DNA of 59,961 bases from Ameyamaea chiangmaiensis (GTDB taxonomy: Bacteria > Pseudomonadota > Alphaproteobacteria > Acetobacterales > Acetobacteraceae). Positions 42,169 through 50,975 of the stretch are shown here, one piece after another (the first letter of the stretch is position 1; the number at the start of each line of letters is the position of its first letter). A program made the translations under genes and the position numbers. The stretch covers positions 1 to 59,961 of the forward strand of contig NZ_JABXXR010000004.1 in the NCBI RefSeq assembly GCF_013376175.1, read 5' to 3'. Under the pieces are notes generated by a model that made no database searches, had not been told where the DNA came from, and saw nothing but the letters and a program-made list of their open reading frames with translations.

Positions 42169-45120
42169 TCAGGCCGATTCGACGTCCAGAGTCGCGGCCG
42201 TCGACGCACGCAGGGCGGCCTGCACCGATTGCCGGAACACGGCGCTGCCGTGCAGGCGCGGTATCGTCCGGCGCCCGGCCATGCTCAATTCCGTCCAGAA
42301 CCCTTCATGGGTGTAGGCCGAGACGATCTGGTGGGCGAACAGGGCCGCGTCGGCATCGCCGGCGGGCAGGAACCCGGCCTCCGGTCCCAGTGCGAGCTGG
42401 GAGGCAGCCTGAGCGGTTGTGACCACGGGCACCCCGGCGGCGGCGGCCGAGAGCGCTTCGGCCGCGACCTCGGTCGTAAAAGTGGCGGGTGAGACAAACA
42501 CGCGCGCGCGATCATACAGCGTGTCCAGATCGGGCTCGTCCGCGCGATACACGACGCGCGGGTCGGCAACCAGAGCGGCGAAGCTGATGTAATATTCCGC
42601 AGGGCCGGTTACGATCAGGCGCGTGTCGTCGGGAAGTGCCGCGAACACCTCCGGCAGGACGCGGCGCAGCAGCCACTCGAGACCGCTCAGCTCAAGGCTC
42701 GGCGGGTTGTTGAACACACCCGCGCACACGATGTTGCGCCGTTCCGCCCAGCTCGGCACGTCCGTTCGGGCCGCGACCGGCACCCCCACGACGCGCGTGG
42801 TTCCAAGCCCGGCCGAGGTCAGCTCGAGCGCCTCGCCCGGTGTCGCGGCGACAAGCGCCTGCGCGAACCACGCGGCGTGGAATTCCTGCCGCAGGGCGGC
42901 GTTGAACGCTCCTTCCCCGGGCGTCAGTGTTCCGACGGTCACGCGCGGTGTCCCAAGGGCGGGCGCATCGAGAACGAGGCCCCCCGTCGGCAGGGCAGAG
43001 GCGGCCTCGCGCAATGCCGGGACCGCGCGCGCCAGAAGTTCCGGGCTGAGCACCCAAACGTGGTCATAGACACCGGTCCGCGCCCGCAGTAACGGCGCCA
43101 AAGCGTCCAACCCGCGGTCATGCAGGATTTCGACATTCGACGGCAGCGCGCGGCGCAGCACCATCAGATCGACACCCGCCGGTTCCGCGGACAGCACGGT
43201 GACCGGCCCGCGCGACGCCAGTTCCGTGACGATCGCGCACAGGCGCCGCGCATTGCCATAGACGACCTGACGGGGCAGGCGCGGCACCAGCACGAGCGTG
43301 GATCGTTCGCGGTAAGCACCCCGCAGCCCCGTCGCCGGACCGGAGGGCAGAAAGCGCAGGCGCGACAGGTGCGCCGCGCGCAGGCGCAGGCGGCCGTCAT
43401 CGGGATCGGACGCTTCGGGCGGCAGGAACGTGGGGGCGCCGAGAAGCATGTCGGGTGTGTAGACGCAGTGGGACCCCGTCCCGGCCAAACGCAGGCACAG
43501 ATCGGCGGAGAGATGCGCGAAATCCGAAAACTCTCGCGCCAGCCCGCCGATGTCGCGCAGGGCGCGTGTGCGGACGGCCAGCGCGCCGGCGGTGGCACAG
43601 CCGACACGACGGCTGTAGCCGACCTCCGGCGCCGACGCGCTCGACCCGGCGCCAAGACGGTGAAGACCTGCGTCCCGGGCGATCAGGACGCCAGCTTCGG
43701 CCACGCGGCCGTCGGGCTGAAGAACACGGCCCGCGACCGCGCCGACCGCACTGTCGCCCGCGAACACGTCGGTGACGGCGTCGATCAGGCCGAACAAGGG
43801 CTCCATGCCCGGCTCGATCCACAGGCACACCGGCGCCCGCACCACGGCGAGCGCCGCGTTGAACCCTTCGGCCAGCCCGACATCGTGCGAGAGCCGCAGG
43901 ATACGTGCGCCGTGGACGAAATGTTCGAGATGACGCGTCTCGTCGCGCGACCCGCGATCGACCACGATCAGCTCGAGCGGCTCCGTGCAGGCTTCACGCA
44001 GGCGGGTCAAAGTGGCCAGCGTCTGGCCGAAGCCGTTGCGTGCCACGACAACCACCGCCACCCGTGCCTCATTGGCATTCCCGAACGACAGCGGCGAGCG
44101 CACGACCAGCGGGACGAGGGACGTCGCGCGTCGCTGGATCAGCGTTTCATACTGGGCCGGGATGGCGGCAGCCAGTTCCGGGGACGGTGGTGACGCGCGC
44201 AGCAGGGAGGCACTTTTGTGGGCAAAGGCGTCGCGGGCCTGTCCGCTTGCCAGGGCGTGCGCGACGTCGGGCCGGGCGGCATAGGCACGCAGATCAAACG
44301 CATCCGTCCCGGACCGCAGCTCGAAGCAGCCGTAACGCAGAAAATGGTCGAATCCGTTGCGGTACCCACCCTGATCGACGATCGCGGCGATGTCGGGGTT
44401 GCGCTGCGCATACAGGGTTTCGTCGAACAGGGGGCCGGGATTGAACGCTAAGGGTGTGTCGTTGGTCAGGTAATGATGCAGCGCGCAGCGGACAGCGCCG
44501 GTGCGGATGGCCTCCGACACATCGGGGTAGGTTCGCAGATACCAGTCGGGATCGAAATACAGCGATGTGCGCACATCGCTTAGCGGTCCGGTGGAGGAGA
44601 CGAACTGCTCGAAGCAGCCCCGGTCTGCCGCGAGAGGCTGTTCGGCCAGACGGCTCTGGTCGCGAAACAGTTGCGGGTCGAAAAATAGGCTTCCGGAGCG
44701 AAAATCCAGATCGCCCCGGGACAGGTAGTGGTCGTAGCCGTTAACGAACCCGTCAGCCTGGAACACGTGTTGGCCGAGGTCGCGATTATTGGCGATATAA
44801 GTGTGCTCGGAAAACAGCCAGTGCGGGGCGCGGGAGGGAAAGCCGACTTCGCGGTAATGCTGGAAGCCGGATTCGAAGAACGCGTGCGCCACCGCCTCGG
44901 CGACATCGGCATACTGCGCGAGGTAGCCGCGTTCGTCGAAAAACGGATTGGGCGCGTGGCCGATCAGGACGCCCCGGCGCTGGTAGAACAGGGCCGGATC
45001 TTCGGCCGGATCCTCCATCGCGTCGCCATAGGTCGCGACGTACCACACCGCGTCGAACGTGGCCCAGCGTGGCTCGTGGTCGACGGCGGCGGGGGAAGGT
45101 CGTTCGGTCGGCTCTGACAA
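42169..45120 (-). CDS. multi-domain glycosyltransferase with N-terminal repeat array
   Basis: This 983 aa protein has three parts. Residues about 22-302 carry seven degenerate ~42-residue repeats of the form FDxxWYLxxYPDV...HYLxxG. Residues about 350-600 are a GT2-like domain with VAVVVVARNGFGQTLATL and LELIVVDRGSRDET (the acidic motif is weak). Residues about 610-980 are a GT4-like domain ending in EALSAAAAGVPVV. It could build a polysaccharide or glycoprotein glycan in the cytosol; acceptor unknown. The start is TTG 45120 with GAGGGA 7 bases upstream; the next in-frame ATG is at residue 35. Repeat arrays of this type occur at the N-terminus of other alphaproteobacterial glycosyltransferases and may bind partners or the membrane. 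Confidence 0.82.
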   Translation of the reverse strand: MSEPTERPSPAAVDHEPRWATFDAVWYVATYGDAMEDPAEDPALFYQRRGVLIGHAPNPFFDERGYLAQYADVAEAVAHAFFESGFQHYREVGFPSRAPHWLFSEHTYIANNRDLGQHVFQADGFVNGYDHYLSRGDLDFRSGSLFFDPQLFRDQSRLAEQPLAADRGCFEQFVSSTGPLSDVRTSLYFDPDWYLRTYPDVSEAIRTGAVRCALHHYLTNDTPLAFNPGPLFDETLYAQRNPDIAAIVDQGGYRNGFDHFLRYGCFELRSGTDAFDLRAYAARPDVAHALASGQARDAFAHKSASLLRASPPSPELAAAIPAQYETLIQRRATSLVPLVVRSPLSFGNANEARVAVVVVARNGFGQTLATLTRLREACTEPLELIVVDRGSRDETRHLEHFVHGARILRLSHDVGLAEGFNAALAVVRAPVCLWIEPGMEPLFGLIDAVTDVFAGDSAVGAVAGRVLQPDGRVAEAGVLIARDAGLHRLGAGSSASAPEVGYSRRVGCATAGALAVRTRALRDIGGLAREFSDFAHLSADLCLRLAGTGSHCVYTPDMLLGAPTFLPPEASDPDDGRLRLRAAHLSRLRFLPSGPATGLRGAYRERSTLVLVPRLPRQVVYGNARRLCAIVTELASRGPVTVLSAEPAGVDLMVLRRALPSNVEILHDRGLDALAPLLRARTGVYDHVWVLSPELLARAVPALREAASALPTGGLVLDAPALGTPRVTVGTLTPGEGAFNAALRQEFHAAWFAQALVAATPGEALELTSAGLGTTRVVGVPVAARTDVPSWAERRNIVCAGVFNNPPSLELSGLEWLLRRVLPEVFAALPDDTRLIVTGPAEYYISFAALVADPRVVYRADEPDLDTLYDRARVFVSPATFTTEVAAEALSAAAAGVPVVTTAQAASQLALGPEAGFLPAGDADAALFAHQIVSAYTHEGFWTELSMAGRRTIPRLHGSAVFRQSVQAALRASTAATLDVESA
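44215..45057 (-). repeat. seven-unit protein repeat (about 42 residues each) in the glycosyltransferase
   Basis: Units begin near residues 22, 61, 103, 147, 189, 232 and 275, spaced 39-44 residues. Each starts with FD or FS, an aromatic such as Tyr/Phe 4-5 positions later, then an acidic PDV-like element and later a HY/HF ending. They are degenerate at the DNA level, so this is an old duplication, not a recent tandem repeat. Confidence 0.75.
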
Positions 45121-45144
45121 GGCGTCCCTCGTGCGTAAGGCTGC

Positions 45145-45160
45145 CCCGGCAGACGCCGGG
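45145..45160 (-). terminator. small hairpin between secB and glycosyltransferase
   Basis: CCCGGC, AGAC, GCCGGG (6 bp stem, 4-base loop) sits in the 53-base gap between secB (upstream on minus) and the glycosyltransferase start. No U-tract follows, so it is more likely a processing or attenuating hairpin than a terminator. Confidence 0.3.
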
Positions 45161-45173
45161 AGAAGGTCGTTCT

Positions 45174-45692
45174 TTAAGGCTCTGCGCGGCGCTGGCGCCA
45201 GAGGGCGCGGAAGTCCACGGGTTGAAGAAGGGTGGGCGGCAGGCCCGCCTCCCGCGTGAGATCGGCGAGGTAATTGCGCGCGGCCGGAAAGATCAGGCGC
45301 GGCGCCTCGATCAGCAGCATCGGCTCGAACGTCTCAGGCGTCGCGTTCTGCAGCGTGAACATCCCGGCATAGAGAATATCGGCCTGATAGATGGTCGCCG
45401 GTTCGGGAGTTTCGGCCGTGGGGGCTGCCATCAGGCTCTGCACCCGCATCCGCAGTGCGACCTCGAAGTTGGGCTGATGATCGCCGAGTTGCTGGGCGGT
45501 CACGTCCAGGCCGAGTGCGATGTGCGGCTGCGCCGGAAGGCGTCCCAGAATGCCGGGAGAATCGTGCACGGCGAAGCTGACGGTCTTCACGTATTGCACG
45601 CCCGCCAGAATCTGGGGAACCGGCGTTTCGAACGAGCCGCCGCCCAAGGTTTCGGCGGCGCTGCTGAGGGTGTCTTGGTGACGGCCGTTCAC
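45174..45692 (-). CDS. secB: protein-export chaperone SecB
   Basis: The 172 aa protein matches SecB along its length: QILAGVQYVKTVSFAVHDSP at the N-terminus, YAGMFTL in the middle, and LLIEAPRLIFPAARNYLADLTREAGLPPTLLQPVDF near the C-terminus are conserved in the family. SecB is a tetrameric chaperone that holds precursors unfolded and delivers them to SecA. The start is GTG 45692 with GAGA 10 bases upstream. It precedes the glycosyltransferase on the same strand and follows an Hsp70 gene. Confidence 0.93.
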   Translation of the reverse strand: MNGRHQDTLSSAAETLGGGSFETPVPQILAGVQYVKTVSFAVHDSPGILGRLPAQPHIALGLDVTAQQLGDHQPNFEVALRMRVQSLMAAPTAETPEPATIYQADILYAGMFTLQNATPETFEPMLLIEAPRLIFPAARNYLADLTREAGLPPTLLQPVDFRALWRQRRAEP

Positions 45693-45846
45693 TGTAAAGT
45701 CTCGCTGTTTCAGTCACGTATTGGCGCTGTGGGTCGCGCGTCCGTATCCTGTGCGTGCTGGCGCGGCTTGGCAACCTAATACGGCGTGCCCGGTGGCAGA
45801 TTACCGGCCGCGCCCGGGCCGCCGCACGACGGGGACATGGGATTGC

Positions 45847-47136
45847 CTAGGCGGACACGGTAGCCGCGTGCTCCATCAGGGCAAGCCCTTCGCCCACCGA
45901 GACGAATTCCGAACCCGTATCGACCTTGTGGGCGCCGAAACGGCGGTCGAACAGCCCTCGCACGGCCGGGACGAACGACGTGCCGCCGGTCAGGAAGACC
46001 CGGTCGATCGCGTCCGGACCAAGTCCCGCGCGGTCGAGAACATCGCTGACGGCGTCGTCCAGACGGACGAGATCGGGGGCGATCCACTGTTCGAAGGCAT
46101 GACGCGTGACGGTCTGCTCGATGAGCAGACCGCGGTGGGAGAAGCGCAGCACCGTCTCCTCCTGCGAGGACAGGGCGCTTTTTGCGGCACCCACGGCCCG
46201 ATAGAGGGCCTGGCCCTGCTGGTCTTCGATCAGATGGGCGAGATTACGAATCTTGTCCGGCTCGGACGCCGTTTTCGCGACATCGTGGATCGAGCGCAGG
46301 ACCTGCGGCGTGCGCATCAGCGACAGCCGGTGCCAGCGGGACAGACCCGCATACCATTCCGCGGGTACCGGCAATGGCTCGCCCCCCATGATCCGGTACG
46401 TGGTGTCGCGGCCCAGCGCCGGAGACACGACCGCGTCGATTATGCGAAAATCGAACTGGTCGCCCGCGATGCCCACACCGGCATGGCCCAGCGTGCGGGC
46501 GCGCACCGGCGCATCCGGATCGAACCGCATGACCGAAAAATCGCTGGTGCCGCCGCCAAAGTCGCCCACCAGAATCGTGGCGGGGCGATCCAGCCGCTGC
46601 ATGAACCGCCAGCCGGCCCCCTCGGGCTCCAGGGCTAGGCGAATGTCGTGGAAACCGGCCTGGAGAAAGCTCTCGCGCAGGCGGGTGACGCCCAGTTCGT
46701 CGTCGGCCAGTTCCCCGGCGAAGCGCACCGGCCGCCCCACGGTCACGGTCGCCCGCGCGGGGTCGAGGTCGCAGGTGCGCATCAGCGTCGACAGGAAACG
46801 CGCGATGATGGCCTGAAGCGTCATCGTGCGGCCCAGCAGGCGTGTTTCACGAAACGATCCCTGCGCGAGGTAGGTCTTCATCGACATGATCAGCCGGCTC
46901 TCGGTCGGATCGTCCAGATAGGCGTCGATCGCGTCCAGCCCGATGGCGTCGCGCACGGCCAGACGTCCGCGTTCCTCCTCCTGCCACAGGCACAGTAGCG
47001 TGCGGCAGGTCTCGCTGTCCGGGTGCCCGTCGAAGCGGAAGGTCAGGGCGCGTGTCCGTCCGTCGGGCAGCGCGAGGACGACCACGCTGTTCGTGGTGCC
47101 GAAGTCGATCCCCAGTCTGACATGATCGTTCGTCAC
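45847..47136 (-). CDS. Hsp70-family protein of the YegD type
   Basis: This 429 aa protein has the actin/Hsp70 ATPase fold: GIDFGTTNSVVVLAL (phosphate 1), GDFGGGTSDFSVMRF (phosphate 2), and FLTGGTSFVPAV (adenosine motif). Residue spacing is like E. coli YegD, which has no substrate-binding domain. It therefore may be an ATPase-only chaperone or regulator. Start GTG 47136 has GGGAG; the open frame to 47235 has no support. It is upstream of secB on the same strand by about 150 bases, so both may help protein folding or export. Confidence 0.85.
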   Translation of the reverse strand: MTNDHVRLGIDFGTTNSVVVLALPDGRTRALTFRFDGHPDSETCRTLLCLWQEEERGRLAVRDAIGLDAIDAYLDDPTESRLIMSMKTYLAQGSFRETRLLGRTMTLQAIIARFLSTLMRTCDLDPARATVTVGRPVRFAGELADDELGVTRLRESFLQAGFHDIRLALEPEGAGWRFMQRLDRPATILVGDFGGGTSDFSVMRFDPDAPVRARTLGHAGVGIAGDQFDFRIIDAVVSPALGRDTTYRIMGGEPLPVPAEWYAGLSRWHRLSLMRTPQVLRSIHDVAKTASEPDKIRNLAHLIEDQQGQALYRAVGAAKSALSSQEETVLRFSHRGLLIEQTVTRHAFEQWIAPDLVRLDDAVSDVLDRAGLGPDAIDRVFLTGGTSFVPAVRGLFDRRFGAHKVDTGSEFVSVGEGLALMEHAATVSA

Positions 47137-47216
47137 CGCGCGCTCCCGTCCCGATTGCAAGGAGCGGGGGTTTAAAACATCCGGCGCGGTGACGAAAGGG
47201 GTTGCTCGCGACCCTG

Positions 47217-48101
47217 TCAGGCCGCGACGCGCCACACCTTCTGATAGCCGCTGAACAGGACGTCGGCACGCACACCGTGCATGAACTGGTCCACGATCAG
47301 TCCCTTGCCGCCCGGGCCGAGGGGCGGGACATCGAAATCGTCGACGCAGATCAGGGTGCCGGGCCCGATCAATCCCCGGGCGGCCATCATCTCGGTTGCA
47401 TGGTGGATCGCGCTAGGCATCGGATTCGACGTGTCGAGGTCGAAGCTGTCGAGATAGATCAGGGCCGCCGGGCGTGCCGCCAGGCTGCCCAGCATGTGCA
47501 GTGCGGCCACCGAATCGTTGAGAATCGTGCTGGTTACGCCGCTGCACGCGCGGCGCGAACTGTCGATGCTGTCCGGGTTGATATCGACCGTGACCACTTG
47601 ACCCGCGTGCTCGCGCGCGAACCAGTCGAACTGGAAGGTGCTCTGCCCGTCGCCCTCCCAGTTGTCGGGCACGCGCAGGCACCCGGTCTCCACGATCAGC
47701 GGGCGCTCGCAACGACGCAGATGGTCGAACATGACCGCGAAGCTCTCCGCGCGCTTGCCCAGGCGGGGGGCCATATGGTCGCGAAACCCGGTGTCGAAAT
47801 CACAGCCCTGCGCTTCGTCTGGCAGCCCGACATAGGCGTAATCGGCCTCGACGCGGCCCGACTCCATGATGTTGCTGGTCGTCGCCAGTTTGCGATATTT
47901 CTCGATCGACGCACCGCCGGCAAGCTCGCGGCAGACATCCTCCATGGCCGAAGGATCGGCCACCAGCCGCTCGATGACAGCTTCAGGGGCCGATGCGCCC
48001 AGCCGGAGCAGGAGGGCGGACACCGCCTCCATCCCTTTGCGCGAACGAAGCGGATTGGGGCGCGCGGGGGTCTTGCGGGCCCTGTCGCCGGTCGTGTCCA
48101 T
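47217..48101 (-). CDS. putative class I methyltransferase
   Basis: The 294 aa protein has a methyltransferase-like Rossmann core: LIVETGCLR (motif I variant; normally ExGxGxG), then GQVVTVDINPDSIDSS with the acidic end of strand 2, LIYLDSFDLDTS, and CVDDFDVPPLGPGGKG (motif IV-like acidic turn). The layout recalls sugar O-methyltransferases such as macrocin methyltransferase, but the canonical GxGxG is poor. No signal peptide. ATG 48101 has AGAGGA. Role unknown; the 983 aa glycosyltransferase on the same strand could provide a glycan substrate, an inference. Confidence 0.62.
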   Translation of the reverse strand: MDTTGDRARKTPARPNPLRSRKGMEAVSALLLRLGASAPEAVIERLVADPSAMEDVCRELAGGASIEKYRKLATTSNIMESGRVEADYAYVGLPDEAQGCDFDTGFRDHMAPRLGKRAESFAVMFDHLRRCERPLIVETGCLRVPDNWEGDGQSTFQFDWFAREHAGQVVTVDINPDSIDSSRRACSGVTSTILNDSVAALHMLGSLAARPAALIYLDSFDLDTSNPMPSAIHHATEMMAARGLIGPGTLICVDDFDVPPLGPGGKGLIVDQFMHGVRADVLFSGYQKVWRVAA

Positions 48102-48214
48102 CGCGTTGTCCTCTACTGTGATCCATCAGCCGACGGGGTTCGTCGTCACAGTGAACGGCGAACCCGGCGGTTGCAAGGCATGGGACGGACGTGACGGCGT
48201 GATCAGGCCGCGCC

Positions 48215-49243
48215 TCAGTGGGTGAAATCGAGAACAATCCGCCCATCGACGCGCCCGTGCTCGAGATCGTCGAAAATCTGGTTGATGTTCTCGAGCCGGT
48301 CGGGCTTGACCACCGTGCGCACCTTGCCGTCCCCGAAGAACGACAGGGCCTCGATCATGTCCAGACGCGTGCCGACGATCGATCCGCGGATCGTCGTGCC
48401 GTCCATGACCATGTCAAAGATCGAGACCGGGAAATCGCCCGGCGGCAGTCCGTTCAGCACCATCGTCCCACCGCGGCGGCCGAATTTCATCGCCTGCGAA
48501 AAGGCACCGCGCGAGACCGCGGTGACCAGAGTTCCATGCGCGCCGCCGGTCTCTTTCTGGATGGTCGCCGCCGGATCGCCGTGCAGGGCATTGACGGTCA
48601 GCGCGGCGCCGAGCCCCTTGGCGGTGGCAAGCTTGCCGTCGTCGATGTCGACCGCCACGACGTTCAGCCCCATGGCGACGCCATATTGCACCGCCATCTG
48701 ACCCAGTCCGCCGACACCCGAGATCGCCACCCAGTCGCCCGGCTTGGTGTCGGTCATCTTCAGGCCCTTGTAGACCGTCAGGCCCGCGCACAGGACCGGC
48801 GCGATCTGTAACGGGTCGGCATTGGCCGGTATGTGGGCGACATAGCCCGGATCGGCGATCACGTACTCGGCGAAGCAGCCATTGACGCTGTAGCCGGTGT
48901 CCTGCTGGTCGTGGCACAGCGTTTCCCAACCGCCCAGACAATGCTCGCAATGGCCACAGGCCGAGTAGAGCCATGGCACGCCGACCAGATCACCCTCCTT
49001 GACCCATTTCACGTCCCGTCCGACCGCGGCGACGCGGCCGACACCTTCATGGCCGGGGATGAACGGCGGATTGGGCTTGGCTGGCCAGTCACCGTTCGCG
49101 GCGTGCAGATCGGTGTGGCAGACGCCGCAGGCAACCATCTTGACCAGGATTTGCCCCGGTCCCGGTTCGGGAACGGCGAGTTCCTCGATGGTCAGCGGCT
49201 TGCCGAATGCGCGAACGACGGCGGCTTTCATGGTCAGGCTCAT
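48215..49243 (-). CDS. adhP: zinc-dependent alcohol dehydrogenase, AdhP type
   Basis: The 342 aa enzyme is a zinc MDR alcohol dehydrogenase. Catalytic zinc ligands are in GVCHTDLH (Cys42) and GHEGVGRV (His65); the structural zinc has four Cys (96, 99, 102, 110) in SACGHCEHC...LC. The Rossmann motif is GVGGLGQMAVQYG. AdhP enzymes oxidise ethanol or reduce acetaldehyde with NAD. ATG 49243 has GGGGAGAG; the frame to 49321 is an extension without family support. Usual cytosolic form, distinct from membrane PQQ alcohol dehydrogenase. Confidence 0.92.
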   Translation of the reverse strand: MSLTMKAAVVRAFGKPLTIEELAVPEPGPGQILVKMVACGVCHTDLHAANGDWPAKPNPPFIPGHEGVGRVAAVGRDVKWVKEGDLVGVPWLYSACGHCEHCLGGWETLCHDQQDTGYSVNGCFAEYVIADPGYVAHIPANADPLQIAPVLCAGLTVYKGLKMTDTKPGDWVAISGVGGLGQMAVQYGVAMGLNVVAVDIDDGKLATAKGLGAALTVNALHGDPAATIQKETGGAHGTLVTAVSRGAFSQAMKFGRRGGTMVLNGLPPGDFPVSIFDMVMDGTTIRGSIVGTRLDMIEALSFFGDGKVRTVVKPDRLENINQIFDDLEHGRVDGRIVLDFTH

Positions 49244-49448
49244 GGCATCTCTCCCCGTGATACAGCAGCGTAGACGACGAGTGTGGCAGAACTCGCTCGC
49301 CCCCGTCGTGCGATAAATCAATCATCGGGGAAGCCATACGCGCTGTCGAAGGCTGGTCTGTGCGCAGTGACGATGAAGACAGGTTTTGAAAAAGAACCGA
49401 CAGAAACAAACATAGCTCATCTGATATCGATTTCTGCAACCACTCGAC

Positions 49449-50954
49449 ATGCCGCTTGTGAAGAAATTTTTAAGTATCGTGATGATGTTGTCTGATATAG
49501 AGGCTGATTGGATAAAATATACCCGAATTTCTTTTCGTGCTGTCGCGTTTCTTGTCCCGCCGATGCTGGGTGCCTGCACGCTTGGCCCCACGGTGACACC
49601 TGAGCACATTTCTCTGCCGGACCGTTTCCAGACCTATGCCGGGACCGGCGTGAACCGGCCGAAGGACGCAGGCATCCAGAGCCTGAACCGCTGGTGGCAG
49701 GCTTTTTCCGATCCCGTGCTGAACGGGCTGATCGAGCAGGCACTGGGCCATAATTACGATCTTCAGAGTGCCGCGCAGAATGTTCTTCTGGCACGGGCCG
49801 TGCGTGACGAGACCGCGTCGGCATGGTGGCCGCAGATCGACGCGGGCATGTCGGGGGGTGATGTGCGGCTGTCGAAGGTTATCGACAACCACATGCCGCG
49901 CGTCTTCGCCCAGCCAAGACGCATCGACGTCTCGACTCTGTCCTACAGTCTGCAGGCGAGGTGGCAGATCGACCTGTTCGGGCGCATTCGCCGACGGGTC
50001 GAGCAGAAGGAACACGGCATCGATCTCATGCTCGAGGACCGGCACGCGGTGACCCTGACTGTGCTGTCGGAGCTGGCGCGCGCCTATGTGCGTCTGCGCG
50101 GAGCCCAACGTCGTCTGGCCATCGTCGAACGTTATGTCGGCATCGTGCGTCACCAGGCCGAGCGGACGCGCAGACTGTATGAACAGGGCGTCGGCACGAC
50201 GCTGCAGACCGCGCAGGTGCAGGCGGATCTCGATCTCCATACGGCCCGCATCGCCGTTCTGCGCAACGAAATCGCGCGACTGCACCACGCGATCAACATC
50301 CTGACCGGCGCGATGCCGGGCACGATGCGACCGGACCTGATGCGGGCGTCGGCCACGCCGAAGACGCCGGACCTGCCGCGCGAACTGCCGTCACGCGTGG
50401 TCGCGCGCCGTCCCGATATCCGGGCCGCCCAGCAGGCATATCAGGTTGCGCTGGCTGGGGTCGGCGCCAGCGTGGCCGATCTCTATCCCGATTTCACCAT
50501 CCCGCCGACCTTCGACCCGAGTGCATCGTCGCTGTATCAGCTGTTTGACGCGCAGGCCTCAAGCTGGAGCTTCATGCTGCGGGCCGCGATTCCGGTGATG
50601 AACGGGGGCGCTCTGACCGCGCATGTTCACGCAGCGCAGGCGCAGGCCGAAGCCAGTCGGCGCGTGTATCACCAGAGCGTCCTCAACGGGCTGCGGGAAG
50701 TGCAGGACCTGATCGTGGCGCGACAGAATCATGACCGTCACCTTCGGCTTCTGCATCACGCCACCGGCAGCAGCCATAGGGCCAGCGAACAAAGCCGCCG
50801 ACTGTACGAGGCCGGGTTGACCGATATCCTGAGTTTTCTCGACGCACAGCGCGTCGCCGTGTCCGCCGAGGAACAGGAGGTGGAGGGGGAGATCGCGCGG
50901 GCCATCACCGCCATCGACTTCTTCGTCGCGATCGGGGCGGGATGGGACGTCTGA
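49449..50954 (+). CDS. outer-membrane efflux lipoprotein (OprM/NodT/TolC-type)
   Basis: The protein (501 aa from this start) has a hydrophobic signal and a lipobox LGAC, then PTVTPEH and NRWWQAFSDPVLNGLIEQALGHNYDLQSA, diagnostic of the NodT outer-membrane factors. Two repeats of long helices and beta segments follow (GVGTTLQTAQVQADL and later EAGLTDILSFLDAQR). The trimer forms an outer-membrane and periplasmic channel for RND, MFS or ABC pumps. The start is uncertain: ATG 49449 gives a long signal, ATG 49482/49485 a more usual one; no clear Shine-Dalgarno. No pump or membrane-fusion gene is adjacent. The upstream sequence is visibly AT-rich. Confidence 0.88.
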   Translation: MPLVKKFLSIVMMLSDIEADWIKYTRISFRAVAFLVPPMLGACTLGPTVTPEHISLPDRFQTYAGTGVNRPKDAGIQSLNRWWQAFSDPVLNGLIEQALGHNYDLQSAAQNVLLARAVRDETASAWWPQIDAGMSGGDVRLSKVIDNHMPRVFAQPRRIDVSTLSYSLQARWQIDLFGRIRRRVEQKEHGIDLMLEDRHAVTLTVLSELARAYVRLRGAQRRLAIVERYVGIVRHQAERTRRLYEQGVGTTLQTAQVQADLDLHTARIAVLRNEIARLHHAINILTGAMPGTMRPDLMRASATPKTPDLPRELPSRVVARRPDIRAAQQAYQVALAGVGASVADLYPDFTIPPTFDPSASSLYQLFDAQASSWSFMLRAAIPVMNGGALTAHVHAAQAQAEASRRVYHQSVLNGLREVQDLIVARQNHDRHLRLLHHATGSSHRASEQSRRLYEAGLTDILSFLDAQRVAVSAEEQEVEGEIARAITAIDFFVAIGAGWDV

Positions 50955-50975
50955 GGGCCCACCCGGCCTGTTCTG

